Assembly (NCBI GenBank): GCA_963422415.1 | Contig: OY729430.1 | Location: 2,232,001 to 2,296,000, forward strand | From: Bin34 sp963422415 | GTDB lineage: Bacteria > Chloroflexota > Anaerolineae > Caldilineales > Caldilineaceae | DNA length: 64,000 bases | Direction of reading: 5' to 3' | Part shown: one piece after another, positions 26,783-35,857 of the stretch | Layout: every line of letters starts with the position of its first letter | Numbering within the stretch: position 1 is the stretch's first letter | The notes under the pieces: generated by a model | What the model was told of the DNA's origin: nothing | The model's input: only the letters and a program-made list of their open reading frames with translations | Databases searched by the model: none | Made by a program: the position numbers and the translations under genes

Positions 26783-27673
26783 ATGGTCGGTGGCATTGAA
26801 GCGGGCGGGACCAAGACAATCTGTGCAGTCGGCACTGGTCCGAACGACATTGTGGCCTTGGAACGATTCGAGACCGAAGCTCCGGATGTCACATTGGGCA
26901 AATGTCTCGCCATGCTGGAATCCCATGGGTCGTCCTTGGAGGCGGTGGGCATTGCCACCTTTGGTCCCGTAGACTTGGATCCGGCGTCCTCCACCTTTGG
27001 GTATGTCACCAACACCCCCAAGACAGAGTGGCAAAACGTGGACTTCATGGGCACGTTCAAGAAAGGACTGGGCTTGCCGGTCGGCTTGGACACCGACGTG
27101 AATGGCGCCGCGCTGGGAGAAAACAGATGGGGGGCTGCACAGGACCTTGACACCTTCGTGTACTTCACCATTGGCACAGGCATCGGTGGCGGGGGCATGG
27201 TCAATGGCGCCCCGCTCCATGGCTTGCTGCACCCGGAAATGGGCCATGTCTACGTGCCGCACGACTGGGAGGAAGATCCATACGAAGGATGGTGTTTGTA
27301 CCACGGGGATTGCTGGGAAGGGCTGGCGGCGGGCCCCGCCTTGGAGGGACGATGGAAGGTCAAGGGCGAGACTCTGCCCGCGGACCATGCCGCTTGGGCC
27401 CTAGAAGCCAAGTATATCGCCGCCGGCATCATTAATGTGCTGTATGCGATCTCGCCCCAGTTGGTGATACTGAGTGGCGGAGTCATGCACAACGAATTTC
27501 TGTACGAGATGGTGCGATCGGAAGTGCGGCGGCAAATGAACGGATATCTGCAGGCACCCTGTCTTCTGCATGACCTTGAGAATTACATTGTGCCTCCGGT
27601 TCTGGGGGACAGGGCAGGCGTGCTCGGGGCATTTGTCTTGGCCCAGCAGGCGGCCGCCTTGGCCACCAGCTGA
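26783..27673 (+). CDS. ROK-family fructokinase
   Basis: A 296-residue sugar kinase. It opens with GGIEAGGTKT (phosphate-binding loop), has the GTGIGGGGMVNG ATP-site motif, the catalytic Asp in DTDVNGAALGE and the ROK zinc cluster HPEMGH with WCLYHGDCWEGLAAG. This zinc-binding spacing is typical of bacterial fructokinases (ScrK/Mak type). The ATG at 26783 follows AGGAAAC; upstream in-frame sequence from 26714 is not needed. It lies 12 bp before galT, suggesting shared sugar metabolism. Substrate is by family analogy: fructose, possibly mannose. Confidence 0.82.
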   Translation: MVGGIEAGGTKTICAVGTGPNDIVALERFETEAPDVTLGKCLAMLESHGSSLEAVGIATFGPVDLDPASSTFGYVTNTPKTEWQNVDFMGTFKKGLGLPVGLDTDVNGAALGENRWGAAQDLDTFVYFTIGTGIGGGGMVNGAPLHGLLHPEMGHVYVPHDWEEDPYEGWCLYHGDCWEGLAAGPALEGRWKVKGETLPADHAAWALEAKYIAAGIINVLYAISPQLVILSGGVMHNEFLYEMVRSEVRRQMNGYLQAPCLLHDLENYIVPPVLGDRAGVLGAFVLAQQAAALATS

Positions 27674-27685
27674 CCACCACAAGCC

Positions 27686-28726
27686 ATGCTCCCGGAATCC
27701 CTGAATTCAGGATCGCACAGCCGATTCAATCCGTTGACGGGGGACTGGGTGTTGGTTTCCCCGCATCGCCTGCAGCGTCCTTGGCAAGGCGATGTTGAAG
27801 AGGACGCATCGGATCAATTGCCTGCCTACGATCCGCATTGCTATCTGTGTCCCGGCAACGTCAGGGCCAGCGGTGCGGTGAATCCCCCGTACGAGTCAGT
27901 CTTGATTTTTGACAACGACTTTCCGGCCCTGCAGGCTGAGGTCTTGACAGGGGACACACTGCATCGGGGCCTCTTCACCTACCGTTCCGAGCAAGGGCAA
28001 TGCAAGGTCATTTGCTTTGACCCCGCCCACAACCGGACCTTGGCGGAACTGAGTCAGGCTGGGATTCGGGATGTAGTGGAGGCCTGGGTGCAGGTGCAGA
28101 CGGAGTTGTTCCGGGATCCGATCATCCAGTACGTGGAAATCTTCGAAAACAAGGGCGACATGATGGGATGTTCCAATCCCCATCCCCACTGCCAAGTCTG
28201 GGCCACGTCGCATGTTCCCGCCATCCCAGCCCGCGAGGATGTCCTGCAGTGTCAGTATCGCCAACGGAACGGATCGGTTCTGCTACGGGACTACCTGACC
28301 TTGGAACTGTCTGAAGGGGAGCGGATTGTCTGCCTGAATGAGGACTGGGTGGCCTTGGTGCCGTTTTGGGCGGTCTGGCCCTTTGAGACCTTGCTCTTGC
28401 CTCGTTGCGCGGCCCGTTCCTTGAGTCAGCTTGATGACAGTCAACGCATGTCGCTGGCAGTCATTCTGCAGGATTTGTTGCAGCGCTACGACAGGCTCTT
28501 TGACGTCAAGATGCCCTATTCCATGGGTTGGCATGGCAGTCCCAAGCCCGGTCGGGACGGCGATGCGGATCACTGGCAACTCCATGCCCACTACTATCCA
28601 CCACTGCTCCGGTCGGCTACGGTGCGAAAGTTTCTGGTCGGCTTTGAGATGCTGGCACAGCCACAGCGGGACATTACGCCTGAATATGCCGCTGACAGGT
28701 TGCGCACTGCGCAGCGGGACCGTTGA
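27686..28726 (+). CDS. galT: Galactose-1-phosphate uridylyltransferase
   Basis: A 346-residue HIT-superfamily enzyme. The metal-binding CYLCPGN motif is near residue 52, and the active site NPHPHCQVWA is at about 164-173, in which the second His of HPH is the uridylyl-accepting nucleophile. A Cys replaces the Gly after HPH in the E. coli enzyme. It exchanges UMP between UDP-glucose and galactose-1-phosphate in the Leloir pathway; galK and galE are not in the window. It is sandwiched between the kinase gene and ftcD, with the latter starting inside its stop (TTGA), so it is in an operon. Confidence 0.9.
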   Translation: MLPESLNSGSHSRFNPLTGDWVLVSPHRLQRPWQGDVEEDASDQLPAYDPHCYLCPGNVRASGAVNPPYESVLIFDNDFPALQAEVLTGDTLHRGLFTYRSEQGQCKVICFDPAHNRTLAELSQAGIRDVVEAWVQVQTELFRDPIIQYVEIFENKGDMMGCSNPHPHCQVWATSHVPAIPAREDVLQCQYRQRNGSVLLRDYLTLELSEGERIVCLNEDWVALVPFWAVWPFETLLLPRCAARSLSQLDDSQRMSLAVILQDLLQRYDRLFDVKMPYSMGWHGSPKPGRDGDADHWQLHAHYYPPLLRSATVRKFLVGFEMLAQPQRDITPEYAADRLRTAQRDR

Positions 28727-29664
28727 CGGATCATGCTCATGCCATCTCCCTGCCGCAGCCAGAAGCCGGTGCCCTCTATGAATGTGTGCCGAACTTCAGT
28801 TGCACTCAGGAAGACGGTGTCTTTCCCCGGCTGCGGCAGGCGGCGGAATCCACGGGAGTGCAGGTGTTGGATGCGCATTCCGACCGTGCATACAACCGGA
28901 CCGTCCTGACCTTTCTGGGGTCTCCGGCACAGACGGAACGCGCCAGCCTGCAATTGATCGAGGTGGCCACACAGTGCATTGACATGTCCATTCACAGAGG
29001 CGCCCACCCGCGTCTGGGGGCGATTGACGTCTTTCCTTTTGTACCTCTGCTGGGCGCTTCCGAATCCCAATGCATCAAGGACGTGCAGAGGTTGGCGCAG
29101 ACGGTGGCTCGGGAATTGGACCTGTGCGTCTACTTGTATGGCAAGGCCGCCTTGCGACCGGAGAGACGGGAGCTGGCTTCCGTTCGCCGCGGCCAGTTCG
29201 AGGGCTGGTATCGGGAGATTGGGCATGCATCTGCGCGCGACCCTGACTTTGGGCCTGCCACGGCCCGGCGCTGCGGGCCTGTGGTCCTCGGGGTGAGGCC
29301 GATCTTGATTGCAATCAATTTCATTCTGCAGGACGCGGACTTGGAGCTGGCCCGATCGATTTCCCGGGTGATTCGGTCCTCGAGTCAGGGCTTGCCCGCC
29401 CTGCAGGCACGGGGCTTTCGCCTAGGCAACCAGGTTCATGTGAGCTGCAATATCCTAGACTATCGGATTACAAGTCCACGGCGGGTGTTTGCCCGCATTG
29501 GACTGCTGTGTCGTGAGGCGGGGTCCGCCGTGCAAGAAACCGAAATCGTGGGCATGATTCCCCGGGTGGCGCTGCCTAGGGTCGATCGGGTGGCAATGCA
29601 GGTCAAGGACTGGAGGGACGCCAAATATCTGGATTGTTGGCTGCCTGCGCCGATCCAGATCTGA
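28723..29664 (+). CDS. ftcD: Glutamate formimidoyltransferase
   Basis: A 313-residue formiminotransferase domain protein without the cyclodeaminase domain. It begins with LYECVPNFSCTQE (the family N-terminus is E-C-V-P-N-F-S) and has SIHRGAHPRLGAIDVFPFVP with the conserved catalytic His pair, then RRGQFEGW. It transfers the formimino group from formiminoglutamate to tetrahydrofolate in histidine breakdown, or may serve another folate C1 reaction. The start is a TTG overlapping the galT stop. The other hut genes are not in view, so the pathway is inferred from the family. Confidence 0.82.
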   Translation: MTDHAHAISLPQPEAGALYECVPNFSCTQEDGVFPRLRQAAESTGVQVLDAHSDRAYNRTVLTFLGSPAQTERASLQLIEVATQCIDMSIHRGAHPRLGAIDVFPFVPLLGASESQCIKDVQRLAQTVARELDLCVYLYGKAALRPERRELASVRRGQFEGWYREIGHASARDPDFGPATARRCGPVVLGVRPILIAINFILQDADLELARSISRVIRSSSQGLPALQARGFRLGNQVHVSCNILDYRITSPRRVFARIGLLCREAGSAVQETEIVGMIPRVALPRVDRVAMQVKDWRDAKYLDCWLPAPIQI

Positions 29665-29667
29665 TAG

Positions 29668-31581
29668 ATGTCCCTTGGGATCTGGCTGCTGGATGAATCC
29701 CTGGCATTGTCTGCCCCCACACAGTATGGTGATCGTCCTGTTTATGGAGCTTGGCAGACCCGCATGTATATAGAGGCTCAGACTGTCCTTCCCCTGCCCG
29801 CTTGGGCATTGCGCCAACGGCACTTGGTTGCCACCATGAACGAGGCGGCACAGGTGTATCGGCAGCGATACACGAGACCTGACGGCAGTTTTGTCTGGCG
29901 GGACGAATGGCCTGGCATGGACGGTTCGGACGATGGCTATGAGAGCTATGGGAATTGGCCTCTCTTCTATGTCTTGGGGGGATCCGCGGCGATCCACGAA
30001 CAGAGCCGATTCCTGTGGGATGCCGTGACCCGACAGTTCACGGCATATGGCCAAATTCATAGGGAGTTCGACGGGTACTACGACTGGATGCACCATGGCG
30101 AGTCCTCCCTGTTTCTCTATTACCTTGGACTGGCGGATCCCGCGCGCGAGCCGGATCGCGCGCGGGCTCTCCGCTTCGCGCGCATGTATACGGGAGAGGA
30201 CGATAGGTCCCGCAACTGGGATCCAGACTTGAAACAGATGCGATCCCCTATCAACGGCAGCCGCGGGCCTCGATTTGAGACCTCGGCCATGGACTGGCAG
30301 ACTCATCGCGAGATATTGCATCAGTATCCTGTACCGTACTTGGATCTAGCGGTGCCTCTGAGACGGGAACCCTGGGGCAACGGCGAGTTCGTATCCAAGG
30401 CCGACTGGAATGATGATCAGATTTTCAATCGCATTCTGGCCGCCATGAATAAGCGCATGATGCGAGGCGATGTTCCCTTGAACCTGACGGCCACCAGTCT
30501 GATAACGCATGCATACGCCTTGACTGGGGACGAAAGGTACAAATCCTGGACCCTCGACTATCTGGAAAAATGGGCAGGTCTGCTGGAGCGGCATGGCGGG
30601 ATCTGTCCAGACAACATTGGCCCAAGTGGCCAGGTGGGCGAATGCCTGGCCGGCAAGTGGTGGGGTGGCTACTATGGCTGGTCTTGGCCGCATGGCTTCG
30701 CCACCATCATCGAGCCTCTTACGATTGCCGCCATGAACGCCGTGCTGCTGACGGGAGACCTGCGATATCTGGATATTCCCCGACGGCAGATTGACGCCAT
30801 ATGGGAACTAGGGCGCGAGGAAGGGGGAATGTGGCTGGTGCCTCATCGGCATACCGACGAGGGTTGGGTGTCCTTCCGGCCCTTCGATCCCAAGCATCTC
30901 CTGCAGATATGGTGCCTGTCACATGCCTCTCAGGATCTGGAACGCATAGAGAGGTTGCCGGAATATCCGGGGCGTTGGCAGGTCTTGGCACCGGGCAGCG
31001 GAAAGGGGGATGACTTGCATTCCGGCCCTTGGCTTCGATATCTCCAAGGGAAAAATCCTCAATACCCGGACCTTATTCTAGAAAATCAATGGCTGGAAGC
31101 GTTGCGTCGCATGGATGCGATCCGGACTGACACCGGAGATCCGGAGGACTGGGACATCCACCACTGGCAAAACGTCAATCCCGTACGGACCGAGGCGCTG
31201 CTGCAAACAACCTGCGGCGGTCCACAGGTCATCTACCATGGGGGGCTGCTGCACACGAAGCTTCGGTACTTTGACCCCAGCGGCGGTCGGCCGGGGCTGC
31301 CTCCCGATGTCGGTGCACTGGTCGAGACCATGGATATCGGCCAAGTCACGCTCCGCCTTTGCAACACCTCTCTGCTGCAAGAACGACGGCTCTTGGTGCA
31401 AGGCGGGGCATTCGGGGAACATCGGCTGGTCCGAGCCGAGACACTGGGTACCGAGAGCCAGGGAACCCAAGATATCCAAGGCAGGGCGCTGGGCGTCTCG
31501 TTGCCGCCGGGCCGCTCCCTGCATCTGGCCTTGCATTTGGACCAATACTGCTTCCGACCTTCATATAGCCAACCGCTGTGA
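29668..31581 (+). CDS. Uncharacterised 637-residue protein, probable (alpha/alpha)6-toroid fold
   Basis: I do not recognise a named family. The protein is rich in Trp and Tyr and has regular helical blocks such as GYESYGNWPLFYVLGG, FDGYYDWMHHGESS and WWGGYYGWSWPHGFAT, with conserved-looking Asp, Glu and His. This resembles the (alpha/alpha)6 barrels of glycoside hydrolases or polysaccharide lyases. The last 120 residues or so are beta-rich, like an accessory sandwich. There is no signal peptide, so it is probably cytoplasmic. It starts 3 bp after the ftcD stop and shares the fructokinase-galT-ftcD transcription unit. A carbohydrate role is inference from fold impression and context. Confidence 0.7.
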   Translation: MSLGIWLLDESLALSAPTQYGDRPVYGAWQTRMYIEAQTVLPLPAWALRQRHLVATMNEAAQVYRQRYTRPDGSFVWRDEWPGMDGSDDGYESYGNWPLFYVLGGSAAIHEQSRFLWDAVTRQFTAYGQIHREFDGYYDWMHHGESSLFLYYLGLADPAREPDRARALRFARMYTGEDDRSRNWDPDLKQMRSPINGSRGPRFETSAMDWQTHREILHQYPVPYLDLAVPLRREPWGNGEFVSKADWNDDQIFNRILAAMNKRMMRGDVPLNLTATSLITHAYALTGDERYKSWTLDYLEKWAGLLERHGGICPDNIGPSGQVGECLAGKWWGGYYGWSWPHGFATIIEPLTIAAMNAVLLTGDLRYLDIPRRQIDAIWELGREEGGMWLVPHRHTDEGWVSFRPFDPKHLLQIWCLSHASQDLERIERLPEYPGRWQVLAPGSGKGDDLHSGPWLRYLQGKNPQYPDLILENQWLEALRRMDAIRTDTGDPEDWDIHHWQNVNPVRTEALLQTTCGGPQVIYHGGLLHTKLRYFDPSGGRPGLPPDVGALVETMDIGQVTLRLCNTSLLQERRLLVQGGAFGEHRLVRAETLGTESQGTQDIQGRALGVSLPPGRSLHLALHLDQYCFRPSYSQPL

Positions 31582-31770
31582 TATTGTGCCGGTCTAGGAC
31601 GCTGCAGAAGGCCATCATGGTTGTGCCAACTGGCATGAAGCGGAGCGGAAGACCCATTGCGAGACATCGGAGTACAGTGACTGCCAAGCGGGCGAGGACA
31701 TTCCTTGCATTCCGACGTTGCCCTCTCCCGAAGGACATGATGACTTATCAAACCCTATAGAGTTTCTTGG

Positions 31771-32706
31771 TTGACGTTGGCTGTCAACGCTGTGGTCATT
31801 CTGCAAGGAGCCATAGTCCGCATCACGGGCTCGGGAGCGGGATGTGGGCGAGACTGGCCCAGGTGTCAAGGGGAGTTCCTGCCCTTGGACCACGGCGTCA
31901 CGACATGGATTGAGTATTCCCACAGGGCCTTGTCGGGCATGGCTCTGCTCTTGGGAGTCGGGTTGCTGATCACGGCCGTGCGCCACCGCGCGGCCCTCCC
32001 GGTCATGCTGCGCTGTGCCGGGGCCTCCGTGGTGTTTCTGTGCATCGAAGCCTTGATTGGCGCGGGCACTGTGCTCACGGGCTTGACGGGAGACAATGTG
32101 AGCATCGGCCGCGGGCTGCTGGTGGCATTCCACTTGGTGAACTCTCTTCTTCTGGTGGGAGCCCTGTCCCTTACGACTCTCTACGCCTACCCCACGCCTC
32201 CGATGCGTCCATCCTGGAACGGTCACATCGGCCTGAATCTGGCGATGCTTCTGGGTCTGGTCGGCATGACACTTCTGATGTTTTCCGGTGGCATCGCTGC
32301 CATGGGAAACACCATGTTCCCGCCTGAAACACTGCAGGCAGGCCTAATGGAGGACTTCAGCCGGGAGGCGCATCCTCTGGTGCGCTTGCGTCTTTTGCAC
32401 CCCGTTCTGGCCATCGGGGTAGGCGGATATCTGTGGTTCATTTATGTGATGTCCGGTTGGATCCGGCCGGATCCCCAATGTCGCCCATACCGCAGAGGGT
32501 TATTTCTGGCATACTGTCTGCAGCTGGGGGTCGGCATAGCCAATCTGGCATTTCTGGGCCCTGTATGGCTGCAACTGTTGCATTTGGCGATGGCCATGCT
32601 GTCCTTTGCCTTGTGGACCATAGTGACTTGGCTGACATGGGGGACTTCCCGAGTTTCATCGGCTTCTGCAATCCAGCCCCGCTCCATGGAGGTCGGGCCA
32701 ACATGA
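31771..32706 (+). CDS. ctaA: Haem A synthase (COX15/CtaA)
   Basis: A membrane protein of about 311 residues with the CtaA signature IVRITGSGAGCGRDWPRC. The two Cys are six residues apart, as in Bacillus CtaA, and the haem-ligand His residues lie in EYSHR, FHLVNS, LLHPVLA and LLHLAMA. It oxidises haem O to haem A for cytochrome oxidase. The only in-frame start at hand is a TTG at 31771, but the preceding codons (to 31744) still read like the normal N-terminus. A better AAGGA/ATG start at 31737-31742 is in another frame, so a frameshift at the 5' end is possible. It overlaps ctaB by ATGA. Confidence 0.85.
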   Translation: MTLAVNAVVILQGAIVRITGSGAGCGRDWPRCQGEFLPLDHGVTTWIEYSHRALSGMALLLGVGLLITAVRHRAALPVMLRCAGASVVFLCIEALIGAGTVLTGLTGDNVSIGRGLLVAFHLVNSLLLVGALSLTTLYAYPTPPMRPSWNGHIGLNLAMLLGLVGMTLLMFSGGIAAMGNTMFPPETLQAGLMEDFSREAHPLVRLRLLHPVLAIGVGGYLWFIYVMSGWIRPDPQCRPYRRGLFLAYCLQLGVGIANLAFLGPVWLQLLHLAMAMLSFALWTIVTWLTWGTSRVSSASAIQPRSMEVGPT

Positions 32707-33626
32707 ATGACGGATCCGCATTGCCCCGGACAGCCACGTGGAAAGACTATTTGGCCTTGACCAAGCCGAAAGTGGTTTCCCTGCTCTTGTTCACGGCCAT
32801 AGGGGCCATGTTCATTGCTGCCAGAGCCGTGCCGGATTGGATGCCCTTGGTCGGGGTTCTCCTGGGGGGCTATATGTCGACCGGAGGAGCCGGCGTGTTC
32901 AACATGATTCTAGACAGGGACATCGATGCCCAAATGAAGCGCACCGCGCGTCGTCCTCTGGTGACGGGCGTGATTTCCGTGCGCAATGCTCTCATCTTTG
33001 CGCTGTCTCTCAGCGTGGGGTCCTTCTTTGTCTTGATCCTGACGACGAATTTGCTCACCGCGCTCTTGAGCTTGGCTGGGCTGCTTTTCTACGTTGTGGT
33101 GTACACCATGTGGCTCAAAAGAACCACATGGCAGAATATCGTGATCGGCGGAGTGGCCGGAGCCGTTCTGCCTCTGCTGGGATGGACGGCCGTGACCGAT
33201 CGTCTGGATCCCATGGCTTGGGTGCTGTTCGCCCAAATCACTCTCTGGACACCGGTCCACTTTTGGGCCTTGGCATTTGTCGTGAAGGATCAATATGCCG
33301 CGGTCGGAGTTCCCATGGCTCCTTCGGTGTTGGGCACAAGGGGCACTTTGCAACAGATGCTCCTGTATGCGGGCCTGACCGTGCTGGTCACCTTGCTCCC
33401 CTATGCCTTGGGACAAGCGGCGTGGCCTTATCTCACGGTGGCCCTGCTGCTCAATGGGGTCTTGGTATGGAAGGTGTATCAGCTATACCGCAAAGGCCGT
33501 GGTCTCGGCCCGGAGCAGAACATTGATCGCCAAGATGCCTTGGCGGTCTACAAGTACTCCATGTCCTATCTGGCTCTTGTAATGCTGGCTCTGGCCTTGG
33601 ATCGCCTGATCGTGCCTATGGCCTGA
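32703..33626 (+). CDS. ctaB: Protohaem IX farnesyltransferase (haem O synthase)
   Basis: A 307-residue UbiA-superfamily enzyme. It starts DYLALTKPKVVSLLLFT after a short lead and carries the catalytic FNMILDRDIDAQMKRTARRP block and the second loop TPVHFWALAFVVKDQY, both diagnostic of CtaB/CyoE. It farnesylates haem B to haem O, the substrate of the CtaA encoded just upstream. The ATG at 32703 overlaps the ctaA TGA, indicating coupled translation. The reading frame stays open 270 bp farther upstream inside ctaA, but that part is the ctaA shadow. The oxidase structural genes are not in the window. Confidence 0.92.
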   Translation: MNDGSALPRTATWKDYLALTKPKVVSLLLFTAIGAMFIAARAVPDWMPLVGVLLGGYMSTGGAGVFNMILDRDIDAQMKRTARRPLVTGVISVRNALIFALSLSVGSFFVLILTTNLLTALLSLAGLLFYVVVYTMWLKRTTWQNIVIGGVAGAVLPLLGWTAVTDRLDPMAWVLFAQITLWTPVHFWALAFVVKDQYAAVGVPMAPSVLGTRGTLQQMLLYAGLTVLVTLLPYALGQAAWPYLTVALLLNGVLVWKVYQLYRKGRGLGPEQNIDRQDALAVYKYSMSYLALVMLALALDRLIVPMA

Positions 33627-34005
33627 AAAGGCGGAATTTTGGGCGCTGCCTTGCATTGGCCCAGAACCTAGGCACCCGTATCTGGCACGGGCCAAGGACG
33701 CATGGTGGCGGTGTGCATCCTTGGTCAATCTCCTTCTGGCGTCAAGCAAAAACGCAGGCGATCCCAATTGATCTGCAAGGGACAGGTGTGTTCTCCCATA
33801 CAGGATCGAGCCCTGTTCCGTGTCAAAGGTACGACATGGACACGATCAAATGGTACAAGGAGATGCACCTCGTGTCGGGACTGCGCTTGATGGTGTCTCT
33901 GTACAGTTCCACAATACTTCCGCCGCGGGACGCGTCTGTGCCGTTCGTCCTACTACAGCCCGCAACGATCAAGACTGATCGCTCAGGATGCGACGAGACT
34001 TCTGC
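33627..34005. other. Convergent intergenic region, nothing recognised
   Basis: This 379-bp gap separates ctaB (+) and a sugar permease gene (-). I find no gene with a ribosome site, no tRNA and no terminator with a U-tract. A short CCCGT/ACGGG stem near 33673-33690 is the only structure noticed and is too weak to name. Confidence 0.4.
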
Positions 34006-34863
34006 CTATCGACCGGCCAAGCCCGTCAATTGAATGCCTTGGATAAAGTGTCTTTGGGCAATCAGGAAGAGAATGACGGTAGGCAGGATAAAGACGGCCG
34101 AAGCCGCCATCATCAAAGGCCAGTCATTGGTGTAGGTGCCTTGGAACATGCGCATGCCCAGCGCCATGGGAAACCGTTCCACCGCATTGAGGTACAGCAG
34201 CGGACTCAAGAATTCGTTGTAGTGCTGCAGAAAGGAAAAGATGGAGACGGTGATGATCGCGGGCCGTGACAAGGGCACCACAATCTGCCACAGAATGCGC
34301 AGCGAGTTCGCGCCATCGATACGGGCCGCTTCTTCCAGTTCCATGGGCAGGCCCAGAAAGAATTGGCGCAGAAGAAAGATGTAGAAGCCCTGCATGGCAA
34401 ACCAAAAGGGCACGATCAGGGGCAGGAAAGTGTTCAGCCACTTCAAATCCCGAAACAGCAGAAAGGTGGGAATCAGGATCACCACGGTCGGCAACATCAT
34501 GGTGGCCAGACTCAGCGAAAACAGAAGGTCCCTCTCGGGCCACTGCAACCGCGCAAAACTGTAGGCCACCAAGGTGCTGGACACGAGCGTGCCTGCCGTG
34601 GCCAAGATGGCGATGACAAAGGTGTTGCGAAAAAAGAATGCAATGCCGGGCCAACCGGAAAACGTGAGTACCTCCAGCAGGCGAGGGTAATTGGACCACA
34701 CGATGGGGCGGGGAATCCACTCAATGGGGTAGGTGAATATGCCGCCTTGTCCCTTGAAGGAGGTGGTCAAAACCCACAACAGGGGAATAGCGAAAACAAA
34801 GCCCAATGTCAGCAGACTCAGATGGAGGATAGACCTGCCGATGGGCAGCGGAGAAGACAACAT
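34006..34863 (-). CDS. Sugar ABC transporter permease, MalG type
   Basis: A 285-residue inner-membrane permease with six hydrophobic segments. The cytoplasmic EAA loop reads EEAARIDGANSLRILWQIVV, which docks the ATPase subunit. It is typical of the CUT1 carbohydrate-importer family. It lies 36 bp after a MalF-type permease on the same strand and ends the operon that begins with the binding protein at 38106. No importer ATPase gene is present here, so a shared MsmK/UgpC-type ATPase from elsewhere probably energises it. The substrate is unknown; a sugar, sugar acid or glycoside is expected. Confidence 0.87.
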   Translation of the reverse strand: MLSSPLPIGRSILHLSLLTLGFVFAIPLLWVLTTSFKGQGGIFTYPIEWIPRPIVWSNYPRLLEVLTFSGWPGIAFFFRNTFVIAILATAGTLVSSTLVAYSFARLQWPERDLLFSLSLATMMLPTVVILIPTFLLFRDLKWLNTFLPLIVPFWFAMQGFYIFLLRQFFLGLPMELEEAARIDGANSLRILWQIVVPLSRPAIITVSIFSFLQHYNEFLSPLLYLNAVERFPMALGMRMFQGTYTNDWPLMMAASAVFILPTVILFLIAQRHFIQGIQLTGLAGR

Positions 34864-34899
34864 GGCATCGGTCAGGAAGACGGAACGGACCAGCCTCTG

Positions 34900-35796
34900 T
34901 CAGGCCGGAGTTCCCTCCTCGTACACCCAGCGGCTCGCCAACCTGAACTGCAGTACCGTAAAGAGCACGATGATCACAAACAGCATCCAGGCAATGGCGG
35001 AGGCATAGCCCATCTTGAAATACTGAAAGCCATTGCGGTACAGGTACAGCACTAGGAACAAGGTGGCATTCTGCGGCCCACCCCGCGTCATGATGAAGGC
35101 GGTGGTAAACACCTGAAAACTGGCAATGATGCCCACTACCAGATTGAAGAAGGTGATCGACGAAATCAGGGGGATGGTGATGGCGAAAAAGCGTTGGAGA
35201 CGTCCGGCCCCATCGATTTCAGCGGCCTCGTACAGACTGGACGGGACTCCCTGCAGACCCGCCAGGAAAATGACCATCTGGGGCCCCACACTCCACAGGG
35301 TCATCAAGATAAAGGCGGGCTTGGCGGCCTGAGGATCGAAAAGCCAATTGACGGGATTAATGCCTAGCGTCTTCAGAAAACTGTTCAGGATGCCAAACTC
35401 GGGATGCAGAATCTGCAGCCATACGATGGCGCTGGCCACGACGGGAGTCATGGCTGGGAGATAAAACAGGGTGCGGTACAGGGCCAACCCTCGGGTCTTG
35501 ACATTCAGGAGCAACGCCAAGGCCAAGGCCAGCAGGAGTTGCAGAGGGACTCCCGCAAAGGTGTAGTACGCGGTGTTGAAGAGGGAGATGCCAATGGATT
35601 CGTCGGTCAGCAACGTGGCGATGTTGTCCAAGCCCACAAATCGGGGGGGAGTCAGCAAGTCCCATTCCTGAAAGACAAGATAGACGGAATAGCCAAGGGG
35701 ATAAAGCCAAAAGGCCAGGAAGCCCAGAACGAAGGGCAAGGCAAACAGACGTCCTTCCCAAGTCTGTCTATGGTAAACAGCCGAGCGAGCTTGCAC
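34900..35796 (-). CDS. Sugar ABC transporter permease, MalF type
   Basis: A 298-residue CUT1 permease with an N-terminal FALPFVLGFLAFWLYP helix and the EAA loop LYEAAEIDGAGRLQRFFAIT near residue 195. It forms a heterodimeric channel with the MalG-type partner encoded just downstream. The start is a GTG at 35796; no ATG gives a sensible N-terminus. It follows the dioxygenase-like gene after 61 bp on the same strand. Confidence 0.87.
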   Translation of the reverse strand: MQARSAVYHRQTWEGRLFALPFVLGFLAFWLYPLGYSVYLVFQEWDLLTPPRFVGLDNIATLLTDESIGISLFNTAYYTFAGVPLQLLLALALALLLNVKTRGLALYRTLFYLPAMTPVVASAIVWLQILHPEFGILNSFLKTLGINPVNWLFDPQAAKPAFILMTLWSVGPQMVIFLAGLQGVPSSLYEAAEIDGAGRLQRFFAITIPLISSITFFNLVVGIIASFQVFTTAFIMTRGGPQNATLFLVLYLYRNGFQYFKMGYASAIAWMLFVIIVLFTVLQFRLASRWVYEEGTPA

Positions 35797-35857
35797 GAAA
35801 CGACAGGAGAGACGGGGTGTTCAGGAACGGGACAGAGTGCGAGGAGGCCGGTCAGGC

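Noticed and set aside
32433..32702. Longer start for ctaB
   Set aside because: The extra 90 codons lie inside ctaA; the ATGA overlap at 32703 gives the standard N-terminus.
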